Shown here: positions 7,000-14,722 of the stretch, piece after piece | How the letters are laid out: the number at the start of each line of letters is the position of its first letter | Position numbering within the stretch: the stretch's first letter is position 1 | Made by a program: the position numbers and the translations under genes | Assembly (NCBI RefSeq): GCF_001483755.1 | Contig: NZ_LQBK01000023.1 | Location: 20,976-84,975 of the forward strand | DNA: 64,000 nucleotides | Source of the DNA: Kocuria rosea subsp. polaris | GTDB lineage: Bacteria; Actinomycetota; Actinomycetes; Actinomycetales; Micrococcaceae | Direction: 5' to 3' | The notes under the pieces: model-generated | The model's database searches: none | What the model saw: the letters and a program-made list of their open reading frames with translations, nothing else | What the model was told of the DNA's origin: nothing

Positions 7000-8145
7000 G
7001 TGGACGAGGCCCTGCTGCGGACCCTCATCCCCACCGTGATCGGGGTCCTCGTCCGCCGCGGAGCCGGCTTCGCGGCGGCCGAGGACGCCGTGCAGGACGC
7101 CCTGGTCGAGGCGGTGCGCGTGTGGCCGGGGAACCCGCCCCGGAACCCGAGGGCGTGGCTGGTCGCCGTGGCCTGGCGCCGGTTCCTCGACTCCTCGCGC
7201 GCCGACACCTCCCGGCGCCGGCGCGAGCTCCGGGCGGAGGACGAGCCCGTGCCCGGACCGGGGACGACGGCCGACGACACGCTGCAGCTGTACTTCCTGT
7301 GCGCGCACCCGTCCCTGACACCGGCCTCGGCGGTCGCGCTCACCCTGCGCGCGGTCGGCGGGCTGACCACGCGCCAGATCGCCCGGGCCTATCTCGTTCC
7401 CGAGCCCACCATGGCGCAGCGGATCAGCCGGGCCAAGCGGACCGTCGCGGGCGTCCGGCTCGACCGGCCCGGGGACCCGGCCACGGTGCTGCGCGTGCTC
7501 TACCTGGTCTTCAACGAGGGCTACTCCGGGGACGTGGACCTCGCCGCCGAGGCGATCCGGCTCACCCGTCAGCTGGCGGCCGGGATCGAGCACGAGGAGG
7601 TGGCGGGACTGCTGGCGCTCATGCTGCTCCACCACGCCCGGCGACCCGCCCGGACCCGCGCCGACGGCAGCCTCGTGCCCCTCGCGGAGCAGGACCGCGG
7701 CCTGTGGGACACCCGCCTGATCGCCGAGGGCGTCGACGTGCTCCAGAGGGCCCTGCGCCGGGACCGCCTGGGCGAGTACCAGGCCCAGGCGGCCGTCGCC
7801 GCGCTCCACGCCGACGCCCGCACCGCCGGGGAGACCGACTGGCCGCAGATCGTCGAGTGGTACGACGAGCTCGTGCGGCTCACCGGCAGCCCCGTTGCCC
7901 GCCTCAACCGCGCCGTCGCCCTCGGGGAGGCCGAGGGCGCCCGGGCCGGTCTCGCCGCCCTCGCCGACCTCGACCCCGCCCTGCCCCGGTACACCGCCGC
8001 CGCGGCGTACCTCCACGAGCGCGACGGCGACCCCGTGACCGCGGCGCGGCTCTACGCCGAAGCCGCCCGGTCGGCGCTCAGCGCCCCCGAACGCGACCAC
8101 CTCGTGCGACAGGCCGCGCGGCTCAACGCAGGGCTCGGCGGCTGA
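7000..8145 (+). CDS. RNA polymerase sigma factor, ECF42 group, with C-terminal TPR-like extension
   Basis: A 381-residue extracytoplasmic-function sigma factor. The sigma-2 region spans about 10-75 (AAEDAVQDALVEAVRVW, then the RNA polymerase and -10 contact helices). The sigma-4 region is around 95-150, with the helix-turn-helix LTTRQIARAYLVPEPTMAQRIS. The last 220 residues are the long extension that marks this group, including YLVFNEGY (168-175) and DRGLWDTRLI (232-241). The extension is predicted to be TPR-like and, in studied members, is needed for activity. No anti-sigma factor gene is nearby, which is normal for ECF42. The GTG at 7000 starts six bases after the DGPF gene. Predicted targets in the window are its own operon and the VOC gene. 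The inducing signal is unknown. Confidence 0.93.
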   Translation: MDEALLRTLIPTVIGVLVRRGAGFAAAEDAVQDALVEAVRVWPGNPPRNPRAWLVAVAWRRFLDSSRADTSRRRRELRAEDEPVPGPGTTADDTLQLYFLCAHPSLTPASAVALTLRAVGGLTTRQIARAYLVPEPTMAQRISRAKRTVAGVRLDRPGDPATVLRVLYLVFNEGYSGDVDLAAEAIRLTRQLAAGIEHEEVAGLLALMLLHHARRPARTRADGSLVPLAEQDRGLWDTRLIAEGVDVLQRALRRDRLGEYQAQAAVAALHADARTAGETDWPQIVEWYDELVRLTGSPVARLNRAVALGEAEGARAGLAALADLDPALPRYTAAAAYLHERDGDPVTAARLYAEAARSALSAPERDHLVRQAARLNAGLGG

Positions 8146-8166
8146 GCGACCGGGGTCCGAGCACGA

Positions 8167-8943
8167 TCAGAAGTCCTGCGGGCCGGCCGCTTCCGCGGGC
8201 GGTTCGCCGGTGAGGACACCGGTGGTGGCCAGCTGCTCGGCCACGTCCCGCAGCTTGGTGTTCGTCTGGGAGCTGGCGGTGGTCAGGAGGACGAACGCCT
8301 CGTGGGGCGTGATCCTGAACCGTTCCATGAGCACGCCCTTCGCCTGCCCGATGAGGTCCCGGGTGGCCAGGGCCTCGTGCAGGTGGCTCACCTGCTGGGC
8401 GGCGGCCAGGGCCACCGCGGCGTGGGCCGCCACCAGCAGGCCGATCTCCTCGGACTCCTCGGTGAAGGCGCCGAAGCCGGCTCCGTAGACGTTGAGCGCC
8501 CCGAGGACGTCGCCGTCGGTGTAGAGCTGGAAGGCGAGCATGGACGTGGCCCCGGCTTCCAGGGCGGCCGGGGCGAACCGCGGCCACCGGTCCTCGTGGC
8601 GGAAGTCGGGCACGCGCACGATCCGCTGCTCGAAGGCCGCGTCCATGCACGGTCCCTCGCCGGTGTCCGCCTGCAGCTGGTCCATCCTGCGGGGCAGCTC
8701 CCCGGACGCGGCCCGGGACTCGATCCCGTGCCGGCGTCGGGCCACCGAGATCGAGGCGGCCACCACCCCGGGGACGAGCTCCAGCGCGGCGTGCACCATG
8801 GCCTCGAGCGTGCCCTGGACGTCCTGCTCCACCTGCAGGGCGCGGGCCAGGTCGCTCAGCCGCCGGGCCAGGTCCCCGTCCACGGCTCCCGCCCTGGTGC
8901 CGCCGGAGGCCGTCGTGGCCGTTCGTCCGAAATCTGTGCTCAT
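8167..8943 (-). CDS. GAF and ANTAR domain regulatory protein
   Basis: A 258-residue cytoplasmic protein. A GAF-type sensory domain covers about residues 40-180; it is recognisable by TGEGPCMDAAF and by the strands GATSMLAFQLY and DVLGALNVYG. It is followed by an ANTAR RNA-binding domain around 185-240 (IGQAKGVLMERFRITPHEAFVLL). ANTAR proteins bind paired hairpins in nascent RNA and prevent termination. In actinobacteria GAF-ANTAR proteins are common and mostly uncharacterised. The ATG at 8943 has GGGGAGGAG upstream, slightly distant. The gene converges on the ECF42 gene (21 bases between stops) and is divergent from the DUF1206 gene. I see no twin-hairpin ANTAR target in the window. Confidence 0.92.
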   Translation of the reverse strand: MSTDFGRTATTASGGTRAGAVDGDLARRLSDLARALQVEQDVQGTLEAMVHAALELVPGVVAASISVARRRHGIESRAASGELPRRMDQLQADTGEGPCMDAAFEQRIVRVPDFRHEDRWPRFAPAALEAGATSMLAFQLYTDGDVLGALNVYGAGFGAFTEESEEIGLLVAAHAAVALAAAQQVSHLHEALATRDLIGQAKGVLMERFRITPHEAFVLLTTASSQTNTKLRDVAEQLATTGVLTGEPPAEAAGPQDF

Positions 8944-9115
8944 GCTCCCAGTCTCCTCCCCGCACCGGCGGGGAGGACCCGCCCGGGACAACTCGTTGCT
9001 GCCGGGAACCCCTGCGCCGGGCGGAACGCGGCTGCCGCACGGTGTCAGCCGAACGGCGTCGTGGACACCGGCGGTCCGCAGGCGCACGATGGAGTCCCAC
9101 ACCGCAGGAGGAGCC

Positions 9116-9943
9116 ATGGGCGAGGTCGGCCGGCAGGCCACGAGGGCGGCCGACGCCGCGGACGACGCGACGGACTCCCGGGGGTTCCGCCTCGCCGCGC
9201 GCGCCGGATACGTGGCCGCGGGACTGCTGCACGTCATGATCGGCGTCATCGCGCTGCGCGTCGCCACCGGCGGCTCAGGCTCCGCCGACCAGTCCGGCGC
9301 CGTCGCCGCGCTCGCCGGCAGCCCCGGCGGCACGGTCCTGCTGTGGGCGTGCTTCCTGGGCTGCGCGGCGCTCGCCGTGTTCCTGTTCAGCGAGGTGTTC
9401 TTCGGCGCGACCCAGCGCTCGGACCGGGAACGGCTCAAGCACCGGGCCAAGATGGGCGGCCAAGCAGTCGTCTACGGCGCGATCGGCGCGGTGTTCGGGG
9501 TCTACGCCCTCGGGGGCTCGAGCGACAGCAGTCGGTCGACGCAGTCGCTGAGCGCCCGGCTGATGGCGCATCCGGCCGGCACGGTGCTGCTGATCGCCGT
9601 GGGCCTGGGTCTCGTCGTCGCCGGTGCCTTCTTCGTCCACCGCGGTGTGACGCGGTCCTTCCGGGAGAACCTGAAGAGCCTGCCGCCCGGCCGGGCCGGA
9701 TCGGCCGTGGTGGGACTGGGCGCGGCCGGCTACGTCGCGAAGGGCGTGGCCCTGGGCGTGCTCGGCGTGCTCTTCGTCGTGGCCACGGTGCAGCACGACC
9801 CGGAGCAGTCGACCGGTCTGGACGGGGCCCTCAAGTCCCTCCAGGAGCAGCCCTTCGGGGCGTGGATCCTCGGGGCCGTCGCCCTGGGGCTCATCTGCTA
9901 CGGAGCGTTCATGGTGGTCCGGGCCAAGTACCAGCGGATGTGA
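9116..9943 (+). CDS. DUF1206 domain-containing membrane protein
   Basis: A 275-residue integral membrane protein made of three related units of two transmembrane helices, the DUF1206 architecture. The units begin at about residues 25 (RLAARAGYVAAGLLHVMIGV), 112 (KMGGQAVVYGAIGAVFGVYAL) and 198 (VVGLGAAGYVAKGVALGVLGV). Short charged loops lie between, and the protein ends with Lys/Arg-rich residues. The function of DUF1206 is not known. The ATG at 9116 is chosen because AGGAGG sits five bases upstream; an in-frame ATG at 9089 lacks a ribosome site. The gene is divergent from the GAF-ANTAR regulator with 172 bp between starts, so the two may share a control region. Confidence 0.9.
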   Translation: MGEVGRQATRAADAADDATDSRGFRLAARAGYVAAGLLHVMIGVIALRVATGGSGSADQSGAVAALAGSPGGTVLLWACFLGCAALAVFLFSEVFFGATQRSDRERLKHRAKMGGQAVVYGAIGAVFGVYALGGSSDSSRSTQSLSARLMAHPAGTVLLIAVGLGLVVAGAFFVHRGVTRSFRENLKSLPPGRAGSAVVGLGAAGYVAKGVALGVLGVLFVVATVQHDPEQSTGLDGALKSLQEQPFGAWILGAVALGLICYGAFMVVRAKYQRM

Positions 9944-10056
9944 CGGGGCGCCCGGGAGACGTCACGGGAGTCTCCGGAGTTCCTGCTCGGCCTTCGCCCG
10001 GCGCGGCAGGAGGCTTAGAATGGTCCCATCCGCATCGCGGTCACCGGGGGGACGCC

Positions 10057-10329
10057 ATGACCGAAGACCAGCACACCGTCAACGAGGACTCACCGTCGTC
10101 GGGCTACTGCCTGCTGGACCGGCTGAACCAGATCGCCCTCAAGGTCTACGGGGCCGCCGATCGCGTGCCGCCGGAGACCCACGGTGCCGAGGAGAGCGAA
10201 CGGGCCCACGCCTGGTACGAGGAGTGCCAGAAGCACTTCGTGATCGAGCGGGACGAGCACGGCAACGAGTACCTGTACCACCGTGACGACTCCCGCGGCG
10301 GCCCGCGGGCCGGGACCTCCCGCAACTGA
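10057..10329 (+). CDS. Small hypothetical protein, 90 residues
   Basis: I do not recognise a family. The protein is acidic and hydrophilic, with a central helix-prone stretch YCLLDRLNQIALKVYGAADR, a conserved-looking WYEECQKHFVIERDEHGNEYLYH segment and an Arg/Gly-rich tail. There is no signal peptide or membrane helix. The ATG at 10057 follows GGGGGGA. A TAGAAT element at 10016-10021 is a plausible -10 about 35 bases upstream. Coding potential is supported by strong third-position G/C bias and by the protein-like composition. It lies between the DUF1206 gene and the convergent oxidoreductase. Confidence 0.7.
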   Translation: MTEDQHTVNEDSPSSGYCLLDRLNQIALKVYGAADRVPPETHGAEESERAHAWYEECQKHFVIERDEHGNEYLYHRDDSRGGPRAGTSRN

Positions 10330-10362
10330 CGAACCGGCCCTCGGGCGCCGGGGGAGCGGGGA

Positions 10363-11217
10363 TCAGCGCATCTCGTGCAGCGCGTCGACCAGTGGGGTGG
10401 TGTCCCGGCCGAGCAGCCGGGACAGGTCCCCGGTGACGAGGTCCAGGGCGCCGTCCTCGATGTTGGCGTCCAGGGCCACCAGGAAGCGCGCGGTGCTCTC
10501 GTCCACCCCGGTCCGCTCCAGCTCGGCCAGGTGCTGCTCGGGGGTCAGGCGCCGGTAGGTCACCTCCCGGTCCAGGACCTCGGTGAGCGCCGCGGCGAGC
10601 TCGTCGAAGCTCCACGCCACGTCCCCGGAGAGCTCGTAGGTCTGCCCGGAGTGGCCGTCCTGGGCGAGGACCGCGGCGATCGCCTCCGCGTAGTCCTCGC
10701 GCGTGGCGCTGGCCACCCGGCCGTCCCCGGCGCTGGCCAGGACCACGCCGGTGCGCTCTGCGTGCCGCAGGGCCGGCTCGAAGTTCTCGGTGTACCAGCC
10801 GTTGCGCAGGATCGTGTACGGGAGCCCGGACTCGGCGATGGCCTGCTCCGTGGCCAGGTGCTCGTCCGCGAGCAGCAGCTTCCCGCGGTCGGCGCCGAGG
10901 GCGCTGGTGTAGACGACCCGGGACACCCCGGCCCGGACGGCGGCGTCGACCGCGTTCCGGTGCTGGGGCACCCGCCGGCCCACCTCGCTGCTCGAGATCA
11001 GCAGCACGGTGCCGGCCCCGGCGAAGGCCTCGTCCAGGGTCGCGGGATCGGTGTAGTCGACCCGGACCGTGGCCAGGCCCAGCTCACGGAGGGCCCCGAG
11101 CTTGTCCTCGTTGCGGCCGGCGGCCACGAGGTCCGGCAGCTGCACGTCCAGGCGCAGGAGCGAGCTGATGACGTGGCGGCCCAGCTGGCCGGTGGCTCCG
11201 GTGATGACGATGGACAC
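10363..11217 (-). CDS. NAD(P)H-binding oxidoreductase, QOR2/NmrA-like atypical SDR
   Basis: A 284-residue atypical short-chain dehydrogenase. It begins SIVITGATGQLGRHVISSLL, the Rossmann GxxGxxG. VAAGRNEDKLGAL follows as the cofactor ribose/phosphate-binding segment, then RVVYTSALGAD and PYTILRNGWYTEN as in E. coli QorB (NAD(P)H:quinone oxidoreductase 2) and NmrA-like proteins. Such enzymes reduce quinones with NADPH or act as redox sensors. The frame is open far upstream, but the GTG at 11217 matches the family N-terminus and has AGAGGA eight bases before it. The gene lies downstream of the PAP2 gene on the same strand with a 191-bp gap, so a separate transcript is likely. Confidence 0.9.
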   Translation of the reverse strand: MSIVITGATGQLGRHVISSLLRLDVQLPDLVAAGRNEDKLGALRELGLATVRVDYTDPATLDEAFAGAGTVLLISSSEVGRRVPQHRNAVDAAVRAGVSRVVYTSALGADRGKLLLADEHLATEQAIAESGLPYTILRNGWYTENFEPALRHAERTGVVLASAGDGRVASATREDYAEAIAAVLAQDGHSGQTYELSGDVAWSFDELAAALTEVLDREVTYRRLTPEQHLAELERTGVDESTARFLVALDANIEDGALDLVTGDLSRLLGRDTTPLVDALHEMR

Positions 11218-11408
11218 GGTGTTCCTCTCGACGGTGGCCCGCAGGCTCCGGTGGCGGTCCGCCGGGCGGCGGCGGTGTGCCCTGTGCAACCGACGACGCC
11301 CGCGGCGTATTTCCCGTCCGCCCCGGGTCCGCGTCCCCGGCGGTCGCCGTCCGCCGGGGGCCGGCGGCCTCCGGCGGGATCCCGGTGCGGTGGGCGGGAG
11401 CCGGCCGG

Positions 11409-12218
11409 TCAGGGGCGGGCGCCGCCGGCACCCCGGTGCCGGACGGTGAGGTGCAGCCGGTGCGTCGTGATGACCACCGCCAGCCACGCCGCCCCGAGGG
11501 TCTGCGCGACCAGCACGTCGGTGAACCAGTGGTGGCCCAGGTACACCCGGCTCAGCGCCATGGTGAGCGCGAAGGCCGCCGCGGCGGCGATCGTCAGGAC
11601 CCGGGCCGGACGGGCGCGCTGCCGCAGGACCAGCAGATAGGCCACGATCCCCGCGATGACGAAGGCGTTCAGGGAGTGGCCGCTGGGGAAGGACGCCGAG
11701 TACTCGTAGGGCGGGACGGCGTCCTCGAGGTCCGGCCGGGACCGGCCGATCAGCGGCTTCCCGGCGACGGTCATGAGCAGGGAGCCCGCAGCGGCCGCCG
11801 TGACCAGCACGACCGGGGTCCAGGACCGCCGGGCCAGGGCCAGCGCCGCCATGACGGCCACCGTCAGGACCGTCATGCCGACCGGCCCGCCCACGTGCGT
11901 GTAGGCCGTCACGAGAGCGTCCAGGGCCGGCGAACGCACCGCCATCGCCGCCTCCAGCAGCGGCTCGTCCAGCGCCGCGGCGTCGTCCTGGTCCATGACG
12001 GACTCGTAGACCTCCGCCGTGGCGACCGTCATGGTCACCGCGACGCCCAGGCCGAGCCCGAGCGGGACGAGGACCGCCGCGTAGGGCCCGAGCCGCCGGG
12101 CCAGCCACCGGACGCACCGGACCAGGAGCTGCCCGAGGCGGGTGGGCCAGGCCGTGAGGTCCTGCCCGCCCACGAAGCGGTCCTCGTGGCCGCCGCTCCG
12201 CCGTCGTTCCTCGGCCAC
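11409..12218 (-). CDS. Phosphatase PAP2 family membrane protein
   Basis: A 269-residue membrane protein of the type 2 phosphatidic acid phosphatase superfamily. The three catalytic motifs are complete: KPLIGRSRP (about 154-162), PSGH (about 178-181) and SRVYLGHHWFTDVL with its catalytic His about 50 residues later. Six hydrophobic helices surround them. Family members dephosphorylate phosphatidate, undecaprenyl pyrophosphate or other lipid phosphates on the outer membrane face. The GTG at 12218 is preferred because AGGAGG lies five bases upstream; a GTG 48 bases further upstream also has a GGGAGG. The gene is divergent from uvrB. Confidence 0.9.
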   Translation of the reverse strand: MAEERRRSGGHEDRFVGGQDLTAWPTRLGQLLVRCVRWLARRLGPYAAVLVPLGLGLGVAVTMTVATAEVYESVMDQDDAAALDEPLLEAAMAVRSPALDALVTAYTHVGGPVGMTVLTVAVMAALALARRSWTPVVLVTAAAAGSLLMTVAGKPLIGRSRPDLEDAVPPYEYSASFPSGHSLNAFVIAGIVAYLLVLRQRARPARVLTIAAAAAFALTMALSRVYLGHHWFTDVLVAQTLGAAWLAVVITTHRLHLTVRHRGAGGARP

Positions 12219-12364
12219 GCCGTCCTCCTGTCGTCCTGCCACCGGGCCCGGCGCCGGCGGCGGCACGGAGCCTCCCGGAGCGCCTCGTGGGACGAGCCTA
12301 CGGCGTCCCGCGCACCGGCCGATCGCCTCCGGAGGAACCCGGGTCCCGTGTCCGGGGCGGCGCG

Positions 12365-12370
12365 TAGCCT
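12365..12370 (+). promoter_or_regulatory. -10 element of uvrB, leaderless arrangement
   Basis: TAGCCT lies six bases before the uvrB ATG. With a normal start point about seven bases after the -10, the transcript begins at the start codon. No ribosome-binding site is present and no clear -35 is visible. Confidence 0.6.
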
Positions 12371-12376
12371 GGTGCC

Positions 12377-14497
12377 ATGAGCCTCGCCCAGAAGATCAAC
12401 CGTGTCGTCGCCCCCTTCGAGGTCATCTCCGACTACGTGCCCGCGGGCGACCAGCCCCGGGCCATCGAGGAGCTCGCCACGAGGATCGAGGCGGGGGAGA
12501 AGGACGTCGTGCTGCTCGGCGCCACCGGCACCGGCAAGTCCGCGACCGCCGCGTGGCTCATCGAGCGCGTCCAGCGGCCGACCCTCGTCATGGTGCAGAA
12601 CAAGACGCTCGCCGCGCAGCTCGCGAACGAGCTGCGCGAGCTGCTGCCGAACAACGCCGTCGAGTACTTCGTGTCCTACTACGACTACTACCAGCCCGAG
12701 GCCTACGTCCCGCAGACGGACACCTTCATCGAGAAGGACTCCTCGATCAACGAGGAGGTCGAGCGGCTGCGGCACTCGGCGACCAACGCGCTGCTGACCC
12801 GGCGCGACGTCGTCGTCGTCGCCACCGTCTCCTGCATCTACGGCCTGGGCACCCCCGAGGAGTACGTGGCGCAGATGGTCACCCTGCGCCGGGGCCAGGA
12901 GATGGACCGCGACGAGCTGCTGCGCCGGTTCGTGAACATGCAGTACGCCCGCAACGACGTCGACTTCCACCGAGGCACGTTCCGCGTGCGCGGGGACACC
13001 GTGGAGATCATCCCGATGTACGAGGAGCACGCGATCCGCGTGGAGTTCTTCGGCGACGAGATCGAGTCCATCTACACCCTCCACCCGCTCACGGGGGAAA
13101 TCATCCGGGAGGAGACCGAGATGTACGTCTTCCCCGCCTCCCACTACGTGGCGGGCGCGGACCGGATGGCCACGGCCGTGAAGTCCATCGAGGACGAGCT
13201 CGCCGCGCGGCTCAAGGAGCTGGAGGCGCAGAACAAGCTCGTCGAGGCCCAGCGGCTGCGGATGCGCACCACGTACGACCTCGAGATGATGGAGCAGATG
13301 GGCTACTGCAACGGCATCGAGAACTACTCGCTGCACATCGACGGCCGCCCCCGCGGCTCCGCACCGCACTGCCTCATCGACTACTTCCCCGACGACTTCC
13401 TGCTGGTGGTCGACGAGTCCCACGTGACCATCCCGCAGATCGGCGGCATGTACGAGGGCGACATGTCCCGCAAGCGCACCCTGGTGGAGCACGGCTTCCG
13501 GCTGCCCTCCGCGATGGACAACCGCCCGCTGAAGTGGGACGAGTTCCTGGAGCGGATCGGCCAGACCGTCTACCTCTCCGCGACCCCGGGCAAGTACGAG
13601 CTGTCCCAGGCGGACGGCTACGTGGAGCAGATCATCCGGCCCACGGGCCTGGTGGACCCCGAGGTGATCGTCAAGCCCACCAAGGGGCAGATCGACGACC
13701 TCCTCGACGAGATCAACCTGCGGGTCGAGCGGGACGAGCGCGTGCTCGTCACCACCCTCACCAAGCGGATGGCCGAGGACCTCACCGAGTACCTCATGGA
13801 GCACGGGGTCCGGGTCCAGTACCTGCACTCCGACGTCGACACGCTGCGCCGCGTGGAGCTGCTGCGCGAGCTGCGGATGGGCTCGTTCGACGTCCTGGTC
13901 GGCATCAACCTGCTCCGGGAGGGCCTGGACCTGCCCGAGGTGTCCCTCGTGGCGATCCTCGACGCCGACAAGGAGGGCTTCCTGCGCTCGACGACGTCCC
14001 TGATCCAGACGATCGGCCGCGCCGCCCGCAACGTCTCCGGGCAGGTGCACATGTACGCCGACCGGATCACCGACTCGATGGCCACGGCGATCGAGGAGAC
14101 GAACCGGCGCCGGGAGATCCAGGTCGCCTACAACACGGAGCACGGGATCGACCCGCAGCCGCTGCGGAAGAAGATCGCCGACATCACGGACCAGCTCCAG
14201 CGCGAGGAGGAGGACACCCGGGAGCTGCTCGCCCGGCGGGCCGCCGCCGGCAAGAAGACCGCCCCGACCGGGGGGAAGGGCGGACGGGACGCCGCCGCGG
14301 CCGCGGAGGACAAGCTGCGCCAGGACGGGTTCACGGCCGCCCCAGCGGAGGACCTCGTGGACCTCATCGCGCAGATGACCGAGCAGATGCAGGCCGCGGC
14401 CCAGGAGCTGCAGTTCGAGCTCGCCGCGCGGATCCGGGACGAGCTCTCGGACCTGAAGAAGGAGCTGCGGCAGATGCAGCAGGCCGGGCACGCCTGA
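12377..14497 (+). CDS. uvrB: Excinuclease ABC subunit UvrB
   Basis: The 706-residue product is the DNA-damage-verifying helicase-like subunit of nucleotide excision repair. It is loaded by UvrA and then recruits UvrC. Visible parts are Walker A GATGTGKS (about 50-57), the beta-hairpin region [21 protein letters not shown], the DESH box [11 protein letters not shown], helicase motif VI (QTIGRAARN) and a C-terminal UVR domain (around 665-700, [20 protein letters not shown]). Length and order are standard for actinobacterial UvrB, with a short Ala/Gly/Lys-rich insertion before the UVR domain. A TAGCCT six bases before the ATG suggests a leaderless mRNA. No LexA-type GAAC-N4-GTTC box is visible nearby. 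Confidence 0.98.
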   Translation: MSLAQKINRVVAPFEVISDYVPAGDQPRAIEELATRIEAGEKDVVLLGATGTGKSATAAWLIERVQRPTLVMVQNKTLAAQLANELRELLPNNAVEYFVSYYDYYQPEAYVPQTDTFIEKDSSINEEVERLRHSATNALLTRRDVVVVATVSCIYGLGTPEEYVAQMVTLRRGQEMDRDELLRRFVNMQYARNDVDFHRGTFRVRGDTVEIIPMYEEHAIRVEFFGDEIESIYTLHPLTGEIIREETEMYVFPASHYVAGADRMATAVKSIEDELAARLKELEAQNKLVEAQRLRMRTTYDLEMMEQMGYCNGIENYSLHIDGRPRGSAPHCLIDYFPDDFLLVVDESHVTIPQIGGMYEGDMSRKRTLVEHGFRLPSAMDNRPLKWDEFLERIGQTVYLSATPGKYELSQADGYVEQIIRPTGLVDPEVIVKPTKGQIDDLLDEINLRVERDERVLVTTLTKRMAEDLTEYLMEHGVRVQYLHSDVDTLRRVELLRELRMGSFDVLVGINLLREGLDLPEVSLVAILDADKEGFLRSTTSLIQTIGRAARNVSGQVHMYADRITDSMATAIEETNRRREIQVAYNTEHGIDPQPLRKKIADITDQLQREEEDTRELLARRAAAGKKTAPTGGKGGRDAAAAAEDKLRQDGFTAAPAEDLVDLIAQMTEQMQAAAQELQFELAARIRDELSDLKKELRQMQQAGHA

Positions 14498-14498
14498 G

Positions 14499-14524
14499 CC
14501 CGCCGGGGCGGCCCGCCCCGGGCC
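14499..14524 (+). terminator. Stem-loop after uvrB
   Basis: CCGGGGCG (14503-14510) pairs perfectly with CGCCCCGG (14514-14521) across a three-base loop, directly after the uvrB stop. There is no T run, as is common in actinobacteria. Confidence 0.5.
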
Positions 14525-14548
14525 TGCGCGGAAGGCGCGCGGGGCCCG

Positions 14549-14554
14549 TATAGA
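14549..14554 (+). promoter_or_regulatory. -10 element upstream of the terC riboswitch
   Basis: TATAGA (14549-14554) lies about seven bases upstream of the point where the conserved riboswitch fold begins (about 14561). It is the only AT-rich hexamer in the region; no clear -35 is seen. Confidence 0.5.
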
Positions 14555-14560
14555 CTGTCC

Positions 14561-14695
14561 CCAGCCTAGGGGAGTATCCCTCAGCGCTGTGGACGTCAGC
14601 ACGTCGGGTGACTCAGCCCGGCCGGACGCAGCGGCCGAGCCCAGCACGACGGACCGGAACGGTCCCGCGCGGCCGGCGGAGAGACTTACGGCTGT
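14561..14695 (+). ncRNA. yybP-ykoY (manganese) riboswitch
   Basis: The leader of the TerC-family gene carries the two conserved loop sequences of the yybP-ykoY class. GGGGAGTA (14569-14576) is the first loop strand and GAGACTTACGG (14681-14691) the second. They are separated by a GC-rich stem region that also contains the GTCAGCACGTCGGGTGACTC hairpin. These two loops dock to form the Mn2+ site in known members. TerC-family genes are a classic target, and high Mn2+ is expected to increase expression of the downstream gene. The expression switch (termination or ribosome access) is not evident by eye, but the fold ends only about 28 bases before the ATG, which favours control of translation. Confidence 0.8.
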
Positions 14696-14722
14696 CCCGT
14701 ACTCGACCCCGAAAGCAGAACC

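Noticed and set aside
12035..14647. Long open frame antisense to uvrB and the PAP2 gene
   Set aside because: The composition (runs of Asp, His, Val, Leu, Gln) is the reverse-complement pattern of the real genes; there is no domain and no ribosome site.
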